14,438 bases of DNA from Saccoglossus kowalevskii. Lineage: Eukaryota; Hemichordata; Enteropneusta; Harrimaniidae. Positions 1 through 8,074 of the stretch are shown one piece after another. The position numbers and the translations under genes are program-made. The notes under the pieces were generated by a model that made no database searches, was not told the DNA's origin, and worked only from the letters and a program-made list of their open reading frames with translations. Positions within the stretch are counted from its first letter, which is position 1. Every line of letters starts with the position of its first letter. Where the stretch lies: the NCBI RefSeq assembly GCF_000003605.2, contig NW_003132850.1:255302-269739 (forward strand). The letters run 5' to 3'.

Positions 1-929
1 AATTCCCAACTCGAACCTGCAATTATTCAAATATACCTGCAGATTAAGGTAGCGAGAAGAGAAATTTTCACTTTTTTCTTGATTTTTCAAAAATTTATAA
101 AACGGTTACTTTAGACCTTGATACATCATCCCAGGTTTACAAAAGACCGAAATTGCGAAATAACGTTGCTTAAATTAGTGTTTTAAAACGCTAGCAGAAA
201 AAAAACAACAACTGCCGTTTCGTGGATATTTGCATAATGTTTATCTTTGAAAGGGTTTAAATGATAACATCTTATATGTATACTCTGTTGTTGACGATTC
301 TGATATAACGGGTGATAAGTTGTTTTAAGTCAAACCAACAGTTGTAGCAAGTATTCGATCCAGGGCAGTTTTTTATTTTCAGCCGCACTGTATGGAATCT
401 TAATAGAAAAACAGCCGTGTACTTTGGCGATCGTCCCAGACCCGGTCACGGACCGGAAAACCTTGTTTACGGAATACAATCTGTGTGCCCTCTAAATTCA
501 TGATGAATCGTTCTGGTTCAAAATAATTACTTTGGTAAGTTGTATTTGAGAATAACCCCCACCGAATGGATTTCTCAAATGTTGTATTTAAAGCGTCAGC
601 TATATCAGCGGGAGTTCTGTTTTAAACATGTTTTTGATTTTCACACTAGTAGACGGCATGGCGAGTTTTCTATTCGATATAGAAAGAGACGTTATTTGAT
701 ACTTCACAGTGAACGAGAAAAACACTGTCTCGCTATACCCTTGGGGGTCTGCCTGGATAAATGTTAAAAAGAATCGTTGGAAACACTTTGAAAAGAAGAT
801 TCGGATGAAAACACAGCATGAATGGGTATTTCTCGTACCCACGGTCAGTAACCGTGTCGTACCCAATAACTAGTCACTATGATATAACCATATAACAAAG
901 CCACCGTTCCGCACACTTTCCATTGGACA
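1..929. other. Non-coding stretch, no supported feature
   Basis: I see no exon with convincing splice borders and no repeat. A 75-codon frame on the + strand (540-767) is overlapped by an 88-codon frame on the - strand. Neither has recognisable domains or a balanced composition, so both are treated as chance. The first bases carry CAACTCGAAC, a word also found in the inverted-repeat family described at 2780-3514, but ten bases are too few to call a copy. Confidence 0.5.
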
Positions 930-1086
930 TTAAAGCGGGAGGGTCGTCACCTGCGCACGCGCGGGAATTGGGTCCCAAGCGACGATAACAACACACGCTA
1001 AAACGCAAAGGCTCATGGGTAGACGCTTGTTTGTAAACACGCTATGGCCATCTGACGCATGCGCAGGTGACGACTCTTCGCTTTAA
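930..1086. mobile_element. 149-bp non-autonomous inverted-repeat element flanked by TTAA
   Basis: The inner 934-1082 begins AGCGGGAGGGTCGTCACC and ends with its near reverse complement. The arms are about 29 bp, share an exact 15-bp core (GTCGTCACCTGCGCA) and differ by one gap. TTAA sits on both sides (930-933 and 1083-1086), as for piggyBac-type insertion. An alternative reading is an ACAT duplication with arms that start TAAAGCG. It is too short to encode a transposase. Related sequence lies at 2808-2912 and 14075-14165. All three share the TTAAAG border, and the core resembles GCGTATACAACA followed by TTGTTTATTTACAT. Confidence 0.75.
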
Positions 1087-1566
1087 CATTTATAGGGTAA
1101 AACGGAGCTTACTGTCGCAATTCATGGCAGTTTGAAGTAATCTTAAAAACCAAGTTAAAGTAATTACGAATGTCCCATCACCATCTTCCTGTTATATAAA
1201 TACTAAGTGGGGCATTACTATTGGGTTAGAATATAGTAGAGATGACCTACTTGGAGTGGAGCCTATGTTTCGTTTATACGAGTGAATATTGAGATGTTGA
1301 GGTGATCTGTAGAATAACTATGTTACGCCCTGTTTGATATCGTAGCCTAACTCTTACGACCGTTCGTTCTTGATCATTCGACTAATCATTGAAGTCTGCA
1401 ATTGATTGATTTACAATTGATCACACTTTTTGTAACAAGTTGTAGTGACCACTTAATTTTTTTCTACTCAGTGTGATGTATTTATTTTTAGAATAAACTT
1501 GAATATGGCAGAATACTAGTATAATCATAATAATGTATCATTAATAAGTGTTTGATAAGTGTTGAG
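1087..1566. other. Non-coding stretch, nothing supported
   Basis: AT-rich sequence between the TTAA element and the long repeat copy. I found no exon, inverted repeat or promoter motif worth naming. Confidence 0.5.
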
Positions 1567-1915
1567 GTTATTACGAGGATACCGAAAAGTATGCGCGAAG
1601 ACAGTACAGCGGAAGTATCGACCGAGGTGGATGCGGCCGTGTATTGACCGTGCATACTTTTTCTTCCAAGGATACATCTGGGAATGTCGAAATACAAAAA
1701 ATTTAGAACAGATTGAGCAAACTTTGTATGGGGTCCGGTCAAACTAAACTCTGGGGGCTGCCATGTTTGTTTGTATTATTAGAGGACGCTTACGCGCGTA
1801 ATTGTTCATTATTTGGAATTCGCATTTCCTTATATGGCAGGATGAAAATACCCCGTAAAATACCGCAAAATTACAGCACGCTGTAACTTATGGCGTTACG
1901 GTGACATATGTATAA
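1567..1915 (+). repeat. Dispersed repeat, copy 1 (inverted partner at 13533-13902)
   Basis: About 350 bp aligns by eye to the reverse complement of 13533-13902. Shared words in order are TTATTACGAGGATACC, ACAGCGGAAGTATCGAC, TTCCAAGGATACAT, GGTCAAAC, TATTATTAGAGGA, TTTGGAATTC and GCTGTAACTTATGGC. Identity looks like roughly 70-80 percent with several indels. Copy 1 lacks about 37 bp after GCATACTTT that copy 2 has. Short open frames within it are not conserved as protein between the copies, so I read it as an old mobile element. It could also be a duplicated non-coding region. Confidence 0.75.
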
Positions 1916-2122
1916 TAATGTATAATATTCAATTCGCACTGTAGGTCACATGCCCGGACGTACACTGATATTAGTAGATTTATGATTGAGGTAATAAAAA
2001 CAACCAATCGAGCAAGTACAACATATATAAACACGTAATTACAGAAATTAAAGTGGTTAAATAGCTCAATGCGTTTCACACAAAAGTTGCTAAAATGCGC
2101 AAAATAGAAAAAAATAACATTT

Positions 2123-2159
2123 AACCTCAGACAACCAATAAATTTAGTTGTCTGAGGTT
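2123..2159. repeat. Perfect 13-bp hairpin with 11-nt loop
   Basis: AACCTCAGACAAC (2123-2135) is the exact reverse complement of GTTGTCTGAGGTT (2147-2159). A second hairpin with nearly the same arms occurs at 4145-4187, so this is a recurring motif. It may be the end structure of a mobile element. The flanks (1916-2122 and 2160-2324) show nothing else. Confidence 0.75.
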
Positions 2160-2324
2160 TAACACATCTCACTGAATAATACTTTGAAATATGTACATTA
2201 CTGTTGGAATATGACTGTTTGAATCAATTTCTGTTACCAAAGTGAAAAGATGCCTAACTGACAACATAGATCACTCGTTCTTGGGTTGGAAACCCTAGAG
2301 GAATCAAAGGCGGTTTCTGAAATA

Positions 2325-2362
2325 TGGGAGTGGTCATTTTTGTAACTCGTAATTCAGCATCT
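2325..2362. repeat. Fragment of the AGATGCT-ended family (right end only)
   Basis: The words TGGTCATTTTTGTAACTCG and AATTCAGCATCT match the right end of the elements at 2780-3514 and 9748-9960. A stretch within the terminal repeat (GATGTCCGCAACTCGAAC in the other copy) is missing. No left end is visible upstream, so this is a truncated relic. Confidence 0.6.
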
Positions 2363-2779
2363 CATTAGTGATCGTTATTATCATACAAGGGATAGTATCA
2401 TCGCCAAAATCGTGCTCTTTTCAGACCGCCACATTCTTGAAAGATTTAAACAAATATGTGTTCATAATGTAAAATTTGAATGTACAATGTTATCGCATAT
2501 TAAAGTAATTTAGCTACTCGTGTTTCACCAGCACTACGGCGAAGTTGAAACCTTTTTAAAAGTATGACATCGATTCGAGGTCGAGAATTGCAATAAAATA
2601 ACATAAAATTGAAACTGGCGTTTCAGGTGGCTTGCTGGATCAAATATTCTCGAACAGCCCATTCTGGAAAGATACCTAGCTGCCGGATTAAAAATGACTA
2701 GTTTCAATACTCCCTCTGGTGGTTTTGTTTCCAGATCATGCCGTTGTTTGCGCTCTTTTCATTAGTGCAGTCTCCGAAG
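2363..2779. other. Non-coding stretch, nothing supported
   Basis: No coding exon or clear repeat was found. A weak + strand frame starts at 2719 and runs on into the mobile element at 2780. Its second half is therefore repeat-derived and it is not called. Confidence 0.45.
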
Positions 2780-3514
2780 AGATGCTGAATTGTTCGAGTT
2801 ACGAGTTGCCGCGTCCTGTTCGACATGGGACTCATAGCGACGTATACAACGTATACATTGTTTATTTACATGAATTTCGAACACGCGCTGCGCGACGACC
2901 ACCGCGCTTTAACGTTCACATTCAGTAACTCTAATATTAATTAACAGTTAACACAATTTCGAGTCACGGCAACGTATATTTTTGTTATTGTTCACATCCA
3001 CAAGTCTTTCAATATTTGACCACGCAATAAGTTTGCTTGTTTCAACTGTTGGGCCTAGTCGATGTGCGCGTTTACAATGTCGCAACAATGTTACTGTTAT
3101 TATTGCAACAAAACGCCACAAACTAATTTCACACGCTCTCGCAGTACAAAGATGACTCCGATGACTCCGATGACTGCGTGCGTTTCGAAATTAACAATGA
3201 ATCATTTACCATTGACATGTACCATTGTATATTTCCCGTAATTCGAAGTTCGTTAAAATTATAACTAAAATTTGAGTTACAAAATTTGAACGTTAAAAAA
3301 AACAAATCTATCTATAAATCTATGTTGCTCGTAACTCGAAGTTTGGTTAACTGTTATTTAAAGTTCAAGTAACTAAATGTAACTCGAAGTTCTGTTAATT
3401 GTGAATTGCGCATGAAATTACAATTTGGGCGTGGTTTTGTAAATGTGGGCGTGGTTTATGATATATGGGTGTGGTCATTTTTGTAACTCGATGTCCGCAA
3501 CTCGAACAATTCAG
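2780..3514. mobile_element. About 735-bp inverted-repeat element, composite
   Basis: The left end AGATGCTGAATTGTTCGAGT (2780) faces a right end CGCAACTCGAACAATTCAG (3496-3514), which is its near reverse complement. The outermost CATCT of the right end has decayed. Between them are repeats of GTAACTCGAAGTT and three GGGCGTGG-like boxes (3429, 3447, 3467). The left part holds a TTAA-type element (2808-2912), so this looks like one element nested in or fused to another. No transposase ORF is present. Its right end lies 64 bp upstream of the exon at 3579. A 213-bp relative is at 9748-9960. Confidence 0.6.
2808..2912 (-). mobile_element. TTAA-type element, partial second copy
   Basis: The reverse complement starts TTAAAGCGCGGTGGTCGTCG (from 2912 down), resembling the arm of the 930-1086 element. 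On the + strand the core CGACGTATACAACG followed by ATTGTTTATTTACAT matches the copy at 14075. The left tip is missing or fused to the left arm of the surrounding element near 2805, so only the right border TTAA (2909-2912) is clear. Confidence 0.55.
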
Positions 3515-3578
3515 TTTCACGCCTCCGATTTATTAACGTTTTTGTAAGTCATCATCGCATTTCCAATTATATTATTAG

Positions 3579-3712
3579 GTCGGCGTTTACTAAATGGAAA
3601 TGGTGTGAAACAAGCTCGTTATATGGCGTCTGTTCCGGCAGTGGAAACTTTTAAATATGGCAGCATTCAACTCATTAGTGGTGTAGTGTTAGGTGTGGCT
3701 TGCTGGGGTTTT
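3579..3712 (+). CDS. Exon of a small single-pass membrane protein (penultimate exon)
   Basis: The frame runs RRLLNGNGVKQARYMASVP, AVETFKYGS, IQLISGVVLGVACWGF. It ends on a codon boundary at 3712, followed by GTAAGT, a strong splice donor. The 5' border is an AG at 3577-3578 after a modest pyrimidine tract. The exon begins with two bases that complete a codon, so an upstream exon is expected if this is coding throughout. Alternatively translation starts at the ATG at 3623 (MASVPAV), with the part before it as 5' UTR. IQLISGVVLGVACWGF continues into the next exon as a membrane helix of about 20 residues. I do not recognise the family. Size and shape resemble small membrane proteins of mitochondria or the secretory pathway, but that is only a guess. 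A mobile element ends 64 bp upstream. Confidence 0.65.
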
Positions 3713-4144
3713 GTAAGTACACTCCTATCATACATTTTTTTCCGATTCTTCCATACAAATATCGCTACTTCCTGTATTTCGCATTCACATTTGAGGTAAA
3801 TTTTATGTTTTCATCATGTATATCGGACCTCAAGTCGTTATTTCTGATAATGTTTTCGATAGAAGGCAATGTATTGTAATGCACATCAATAGAACCTTCA
3901 TTCACTTTTATAAAACTACAAGTCTGGGGACTTTGCTGCCTCCAGGAACCGAGCGTTATAGGCAATTTAATCGACCATTGTACTTCGGTCGGTAACGACT
4001 GGCCGCGTTAGACAGGTGTCCACTCTATACAGTGTATTTTACATGTAAATCTGGTTAAGACTGTTCGGTTGTGGTCGCTATACTAGGCAGGCGGCTACCC
4101 TATAGAAGTGGCCGTCGACACAGGTTTTACTGCATTTTGTTCCT

Positions 4145-4187
4145 ACCTCAGACAACTGATAAACTGATTCATTAGTTGTCCGAGTTC
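4145..4187. repeat. Hairpin inside the intron, relative of the one at 2123
   Basis: CTCAGACAACTGAT (4147-4160) pairs with ATTAGTTGTCCGAG (4171-4184) with two mismatches and a 10-nt loop. The arm is the same word, CTCAGACAAC, as in the hairpin at 2123-2159. Confidence 0.65.
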
Positions 4188-4478
4188 CTATTAAGGAATG
4201 ATTGGATTTGCCATGTACCATTTCACGATCAGTTATTTACACCAATATTTTATGTATTTACTTGAAAATAAAGCTTTTTGTTTGTTTTTTCAAGGTTTAT
4301 TTTCAGCTATACCTTCCACATGGAAGTAACCCTCCGATCTGTTCGTGCCCATTATTATTCGTTAGTTCAAGTTTCAAGTGAGAACGCCCAAACACATTAC
4401 TAATCAAAGGTTGTTTTTTTCTTTTCTTTGCCTTGTTTACGTTTAATTCTCACAACATTTTTTTTTTCAAATTTACAG

Positions 4479-4565
4479 ATTTACTCGAAAGGCGTCGAGC
4501 TCTGTCTAGAGCCATCTAGAAATGTCAGAATTGAAGATTGGCGAACGCTCAGTAAACGTGACTAA
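4479..4565 (+). CDS. Last exon of the small single-pass membrane protein
   Basis: A strong acceptor (a run of T, then CAAATTTACAG, ending at 4478) opens a phase-0 exon reading IYSKGVELCLEP, SRNVRIEDW, RTLSKRD and a TAA stop at 4563-4565. Joined to the exon ending at 3712, it completes the membrane helix (ACWGF then IYSKG). It adds a charged tail of about 24 residues rich in K, R, E and D, as expected of a single-pass protein. The matching phase, both strong splice sites and the change in composition at the membrane boundary make the join convincing. An overlapping 74-codon frame from 4522 and an antisense frame at 4506-4883 are shadows. The 766-bp intron holds no other gene; it contains one hairpin (4145-4187). 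Confidence 0.7.
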   Translation: MYSKGVELCLEPSRNVRIEDWRTLSKRD

Positions 4566-4900
4566 ATATTCCAAGAAGCGAAGATTTAATTGGATATTAG
4601 ACAGAGGACTGGAATGTGGGATATTTTCCCGACATGCACCAGGAACGTCAGCCATAAAGGCGTTAATTAGATTAGATATACAACTAGATAATTGTAGTTT
4701 TTGTATAAACAAACCTCCTGTAAAATGTGCCATACCGGTGAAATGAACATTCACTGTACATTTCACTTGTATATTTACAAATATATCGGGTCTTGCAGGG
4801 TATTTTATCTTTTGTACACTTTTCGAAATATGTTTGAACACATTCATACTCCTTTTACCGTAGATCAAATGCAGCGACTGCAACTTTTGTTGGTATTATT

Positions 4901-4906
4901 ATTAAA
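4901..4906 (+). terminator. Possible poly(A) signal ATTAAA
   Basis: ATTAAA lies about 335 bp after the stop codon at 4563-4565 and is followed by AT-rich sequence. It is the common variant of AATAAA. With it, 4566 to about 4925 would be the 3' UTR of the small membrane-protein gene. AT-rich DNA yields this hexamer by chance, so support is modest. Confidence 0.35.
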
Positions 4907-5036
4907 ATTAAAATTTTAAATGCGTGTTCGTTTATCTGCCTATTCTAAAACATTTCATTCACACCACGGTACATATTGTAATTTCGTTACAATGTGATAG
5001 TCTCACACTCGCACGCACTCGTGTCATTACGATAGT

Positions 5037-5676
5037 TACTCAGTCACATGGCCAGGTGAGATTCCCTCGGTCTGTACGTCGAATCGCCACATCGTTCCAA
5101 CCAATCTCTGTGAAGGTAGGGAGTTTCTGCCAGCATTTCCGACCCCACATTGTGCAGAAGGTCACTGGTGAACTTTAAAATCGTCTCAACACGCCCCTGT
5201 CGCTGCACTCTTGAATTAAACCTCGCTACGTTTTACTTTTGAAATATACACGTACATTACTACATCTATTGAAAAAATGGTAATTGTTGGTACTTTATTC
5301 ACATAGCTGTAATCAGCTGAAATATACATACACGATACATTCCGGTTTGTTGTACGTACTCAGTCACATGGCCAGGTGAGATTCCCTCGGTCTGTACGTC
5401 GAATCGCCACATCGTTCCAACCAATCTCTGTGAAGGTAGGGAGTTTCTGCCAGCATTTCCGACCCCACATTGTGCAGAAAGTCACTAGTGAACTTTAAAA
5501 TCGTCTCAACACTCCCCTGTCGCTGCACTCTTGAATTAAACCTCGCTACGTTTTACTTTTGAAATATACACGTACATTACTACATCTATTGAAAAAATGG
5601 TAATTGTTGGTACTTTATTCACATAGCTGTAATCAGCTGAAATATACATACACGATACATTCCGGTTTGTTGTACG
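5037..5676. repeat. Recent 320-bp tandem duplication (two units)
   Basis: The units are 5037-5356 and 5357-5676, with exact period 320 and no indels. Only three substitutions separate them: 5160 G versus 5480 A, 5167 G versus 5487 A, and 5193 G versus 5513 T. A partial third start (TACT) closes the second unit at 5677-5680. The unit starts TACTCAGTCACATGGCCAG and contains a compositionally distinct first 130 bp that is open on both strands, then AT-rich sequence. On the - strand a frame reads MWGRKCWQKLPTFTEIG onwards to a stop; I do not recognise it and do not call it a gene. Confidence 0.95.
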
Positions 5677-5829
5677 TACTTGTTGACTAGAATTAAATTC
5701 AACAGGTGTTAGAATCGTAGAAAAATGGCTTATGTAATTCTGACATGGTATACTAATGAACATTGGCAACGATCCGTTCTCGACAGTCCCTCTACCCTGA
5801 TGTTTTTCCCCCAACTATTAAATATTAAT

Positions 5830-6194
5830 GATTTAATCAAATGCCGTAATGCATTTGCGAAATGCCGAAGGCATTTCTAGCGGGGCTGTAAGGTCAAAGT
5901 CTCATTTTTTTTACCTCTAAGACAGTGCATGTCGATGTACGACAAATATCTGGTAAACGGTTCTTTGCTTAGCAAAGCTCCGACGAAAGTCGCGACTTGA
6001 GACATAGTTAGTAATTTCATTACGCCATCATGATTCTACCAGTCAATTACCTTGATATACCACAGGAGAATTTCTCCACTGTGGCGAGCGATGGCGTAGT
6101 GGTCTATAACAGTACCTCTCGCCTAACTATAACTGTCCTCGCTTTGTAGAAGTCTTCTGTATTTCGCAATCGAGTTGCGGCATTTGATTAAATC
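5830..6194. mobile_element. 365-bp inverted-repeat element with nested stems
   Basis: GATTTAATCAAATGCCG (5830-5846) is repeated in reverse complement at 6178-6194, and similarity continues to about 40-45 bp per arm (TTGCGAAAT is shared). Inside are further paired arms: ATAGTTAG (6004-6011) with CTAACTAT (6123-6130), ACGCCATC (6022-6029) with GATGGCGT (6090-6097), and a central CCACAGGAG/CTCCACTGTGG stem (6060-6084). TGGCGTAGTGG at 6092-6102 fits the RNA polymerase III A-box pattern TRGCNNARYGG, but I see no B box. There is no transposase ORF. Read as a non-autonomous fold-back element. Confidence 0.75.
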
Positions 6195-6345
6195 GTTTTA
6201 GTTGAAAAAAAACCATTGAAATAGCTTTAACACCCCTTGTCTGTTTAAAAATTTGTTAACATACTCATCACCTTGTTTTTGTCCTCTCAACGATGTCTAC
6301 AGTTTTACCATGTCTGCATTATCGTAGATGAAGGTCAAGGTATAA
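6195..6345. other. Non-coding spacer
   Basis: Short stretch between the inverted-repeat element and the decayed coding-like block. Nothing recognisable. Confidence 0.4.
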
Positions 6346-6795
6346 GAGGAAAATGTCTGTCCCCGTAGCTGTCCATGTCTCCGTCGTATAACTTTTTCTT
6401 GTAGTTACTCGTATAATTGTTGTCCAATTTCTTTCAAACTTACATTAACCAGTTTAGGATCTCAGCCATATTCGATTTTGATATTTAGAGGGCTAATTGA
6501 ACTGCAACTGATTCCCCCCACCGGGATACACATAACCATAGGCGGAATGCTGGAGGTTCGCGTTTTAGAGGCGATGGAAACTGTTGTGGAAAAGTGTGGA
6601 AGCTCACAGTGAGTGTTGTGGCGTCTGATTGGAAAGATGTGTCAATCTTTCTAGTTACCAAGAGACAGCAACAAAGTAGTGTATTGTGATTTGTTAGCGT
6701 CAATATCGTGGAATGCTTTTTTGGTAATGCCTCCTGATAAAAATAGGGCGGATGGAGTAGTGACAATTGCGACTGACTGGGGCGAACTGTCATGA
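6346..6795 (+). pseudogene. Decayed coding-like block, strand uncertain
   Basis: One + strand frame stays open for about 150 codons apart from stops at 6610-6612 (TGA) and 6652-6654 (TAG), ending at 6793-6795. Protein-like stretches include LIELQLIPPTG, GGMLEVRVLEAMETVVEKCG and MPPDKNRADGVVTIATDWGE. GTGAGT at 6609 could be a donor, in which case 6453-6608 might be an exon. Against this, a 102-codon - strand frame (6485-6793) is fully open, though rich in S, T, L and P as antisense frames often are. The first part (6300-6480) resembles sequence I associate with mollusc interspersed repeats; this is unverified. No family is recognised. Confidence 0.3.
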
Positions 6796-7140
6796 ATTAG
6801 TTTTCGCGTATCTGTGGACCGACTTGTTTAGCTGATTACTAGCGAATGGCTGTGTTAGATCTTTCATCATTTAGGCTCATGCAAGGTTCTGGACGGAACT
6901 TGACTGAGTGATTTGGAACTAATTACGATATAACCGTCGCCATCCGGACCGCTATTTCTGACAGTTGGTTATTCGCAGTTAGTAATATAGTGAACGATTA
7001 ATCAAAAGATATGACGTGGCCAGTACTCAGTGTGATTGGCTATGTGTTAGTTGAATGTGTGAAGGCCACGCCTTAGAGTCTTTTAACTGCTTTGTAATTT
7101 TTGATATGTAATAAACAGATAAGTCTAAGTTCTTGGTCAC

Positions 7141-7172
<32 letters not shown>

Positions 7173-7320
7173 TTCCACGAGGCGAGAGAGTCTTGGTCAG
7201 TGCTGGGGAGAGACCCCGAGGAGGCAGTTTGCCTCGAGGAGTTCTTGATGTGGCTAATGACTAGCTATTGAAACGTATTTCGTTGTGTGTGTCTTATTTG
7301 ACTGTAAAGCTTAAGTGACT
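6796..7320. other. Possible LTR-like or promoter-like non-coding stretch
   Basis: Contains TGACGTGGCC (7013), an inverted CCAAT box (GATTGG at 7034), paired CGTGGCC/GGCCACG words and AATAAA at 7108, then the GA tract and a GC-rich stem (GGGGAGAGACCCC). This order is seen in U3-R-U5 of LTR retrotransposons, but no second LTR, primer-binding site or gag/pol ORF is present. The reading is therefore only a suggestion. Confidence 0.25.
7141..7172. repeat. (GA)n microsatellite
   Basis: Thirty-two bases of AG repeats with a single interruption (GAAAGA near 7150), followed by non-repeat TTCCACGAGG. Confidence 0.95.
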
Positions 7321-7672
7321 TTCCCGGTCCGGTAGCTCAAGCAGACGAGATATAGAGAAAAATGAGATTTCCCCCTAACACGTATTGGAGAACCCCAGAC
7401 CAGAAGAATTTCCCCAGTGATAGAACTCTGGACGGGAAGCTGTTTAAGTTTTGATGAACTTCCTGGCTCTGAAACGAATTGGCACCAGGTCTCTGCTGGG
7501 TTTACTAGACAGGGTGGGTTCTGTACATAATGGGATGGAACTGTACAGGATGTGAACACTAGTATTCAACACATTTCCACCTTCATTCACCATTTACACG
7601 ACTTACCACTGGACTTGTTTTAGCCTCTTTTGTGGTTATGTCTTGAAATGAATGAGAAAAAACAGTCAGCAG
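7321..7672. other. Non-coding or highly decayed stretch
   Basis: A + strand frame from 7361 (MRFPPNTYWRTPDQKNFPS onward, 31 codons) and an overlapping 82-codon - strand frame (7311-7559) compete. Neither has recognisable motifs. It may belong to the decayed coding region that follows. Confidence 0.3.
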
Positions 7673-8032
7673 TCAATGCTGGAACTTTGGCTGTTTTAAG
7701 TTAGTTGTGTTGACAGCCTGTAGCATAGCCTGGTTCTTTAAATCAATCTCAATAGATACATTTATAGTCTTAACCACACCAGCTACCATCTGACAGTTTA
7801 AATGAGCAAAAGACTTTTCATCAGGTCAGTATGCTAAAAGGTGGTACCAGTAGATCTTGCTCATACAGAGCATAGATGGGTTAATGAGGCCTGGAAAACC
7901 ATAAGTAATTGATACAAGTCTGTAGACATTATCCCTAGATGACAAAAAAGCATCCGACACGAGCTGCTTTGCAAACTGGGTGCGACAATGGGATAAAATA
8001 ACCATGTAAAGCCATTCTTGAAAAAACTCCAC
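7673..8032 (-). pseudogene. Broken protein-coding remnant, unknown family
   Basis: Read on the - strand from 8032 down to the TGA at 7675-7673, one frame of 120 codons has a single internal TGA at 7828-7826. Segments look like true protein: HCRTQFAKQLVSDAF, SRDNVYRLVSITYGFPGL, then after the stop PDEKSFAHLNCQMVAGVVK and TINVSIEIDLKNQAMLQAVN. The stop could be a decayed CGA arginine codon. Upstream the frame shifts near a run of T at about 8025, and a -1/+1 related frame (RNLCIDYVYIEKWSFFK) continues to about 8091. I do not recognise the family. No splice sites explain the breaks, so a pseudogene or dead transposon ORF is most likely. Confidence 0.5.
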
Positions 8033-8074
8033 TTCTCAATGTAGACATAGTCAATGCACAAGTTACGTGGAGCA

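Noticed and set aside
540-866. Overlapping + and - strand ORFs (75 and 88 codons)
   Set aside because: No recognisable motif, no splice context, and opposing frames compete; compatible with chance.
1488-1747. Opposing ORFs of 84 and 62 codons in the left repeat copy
   Set aside because: Neither frame is kept in the inverted copy at 13533-13902, so there is no sign of protein constraint.
4522-4746. 74-codon plus-strand ORF beginning MSELKIGERS
   Set aside because: Overlaps the spliced last exon in another frame. The spliced frame has better splice logic and a protein-like join.
4506-4883. 125-codon minus-strand ORF
   Set aside because: Covers the real last exon on the other strand and the presumed 3' UTR; composition is unremarkable and no motif is visible.
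5037-5360. CRISPR-like or satellite array
   Set aside because: Only two 320-bp units without spacers; a simple tandem duplication.
6085-6140. tRNA-like segment with GGCGTAGTGGT and CGCCTAAC
   Set aside because: The A-box word fits, but no acceptor stem, T-arm or B box (GGTTCGANTCC) can be found, so it is not a tRNA gene.
6796-7320. Solo LTR of a retrotransposon
   Set aside because: AATAAA and promoter-like words occur in a plausible order, but no paired LTR, target duplication, primer-binding site or pol gene is visible; kept only as a low-confidence note.
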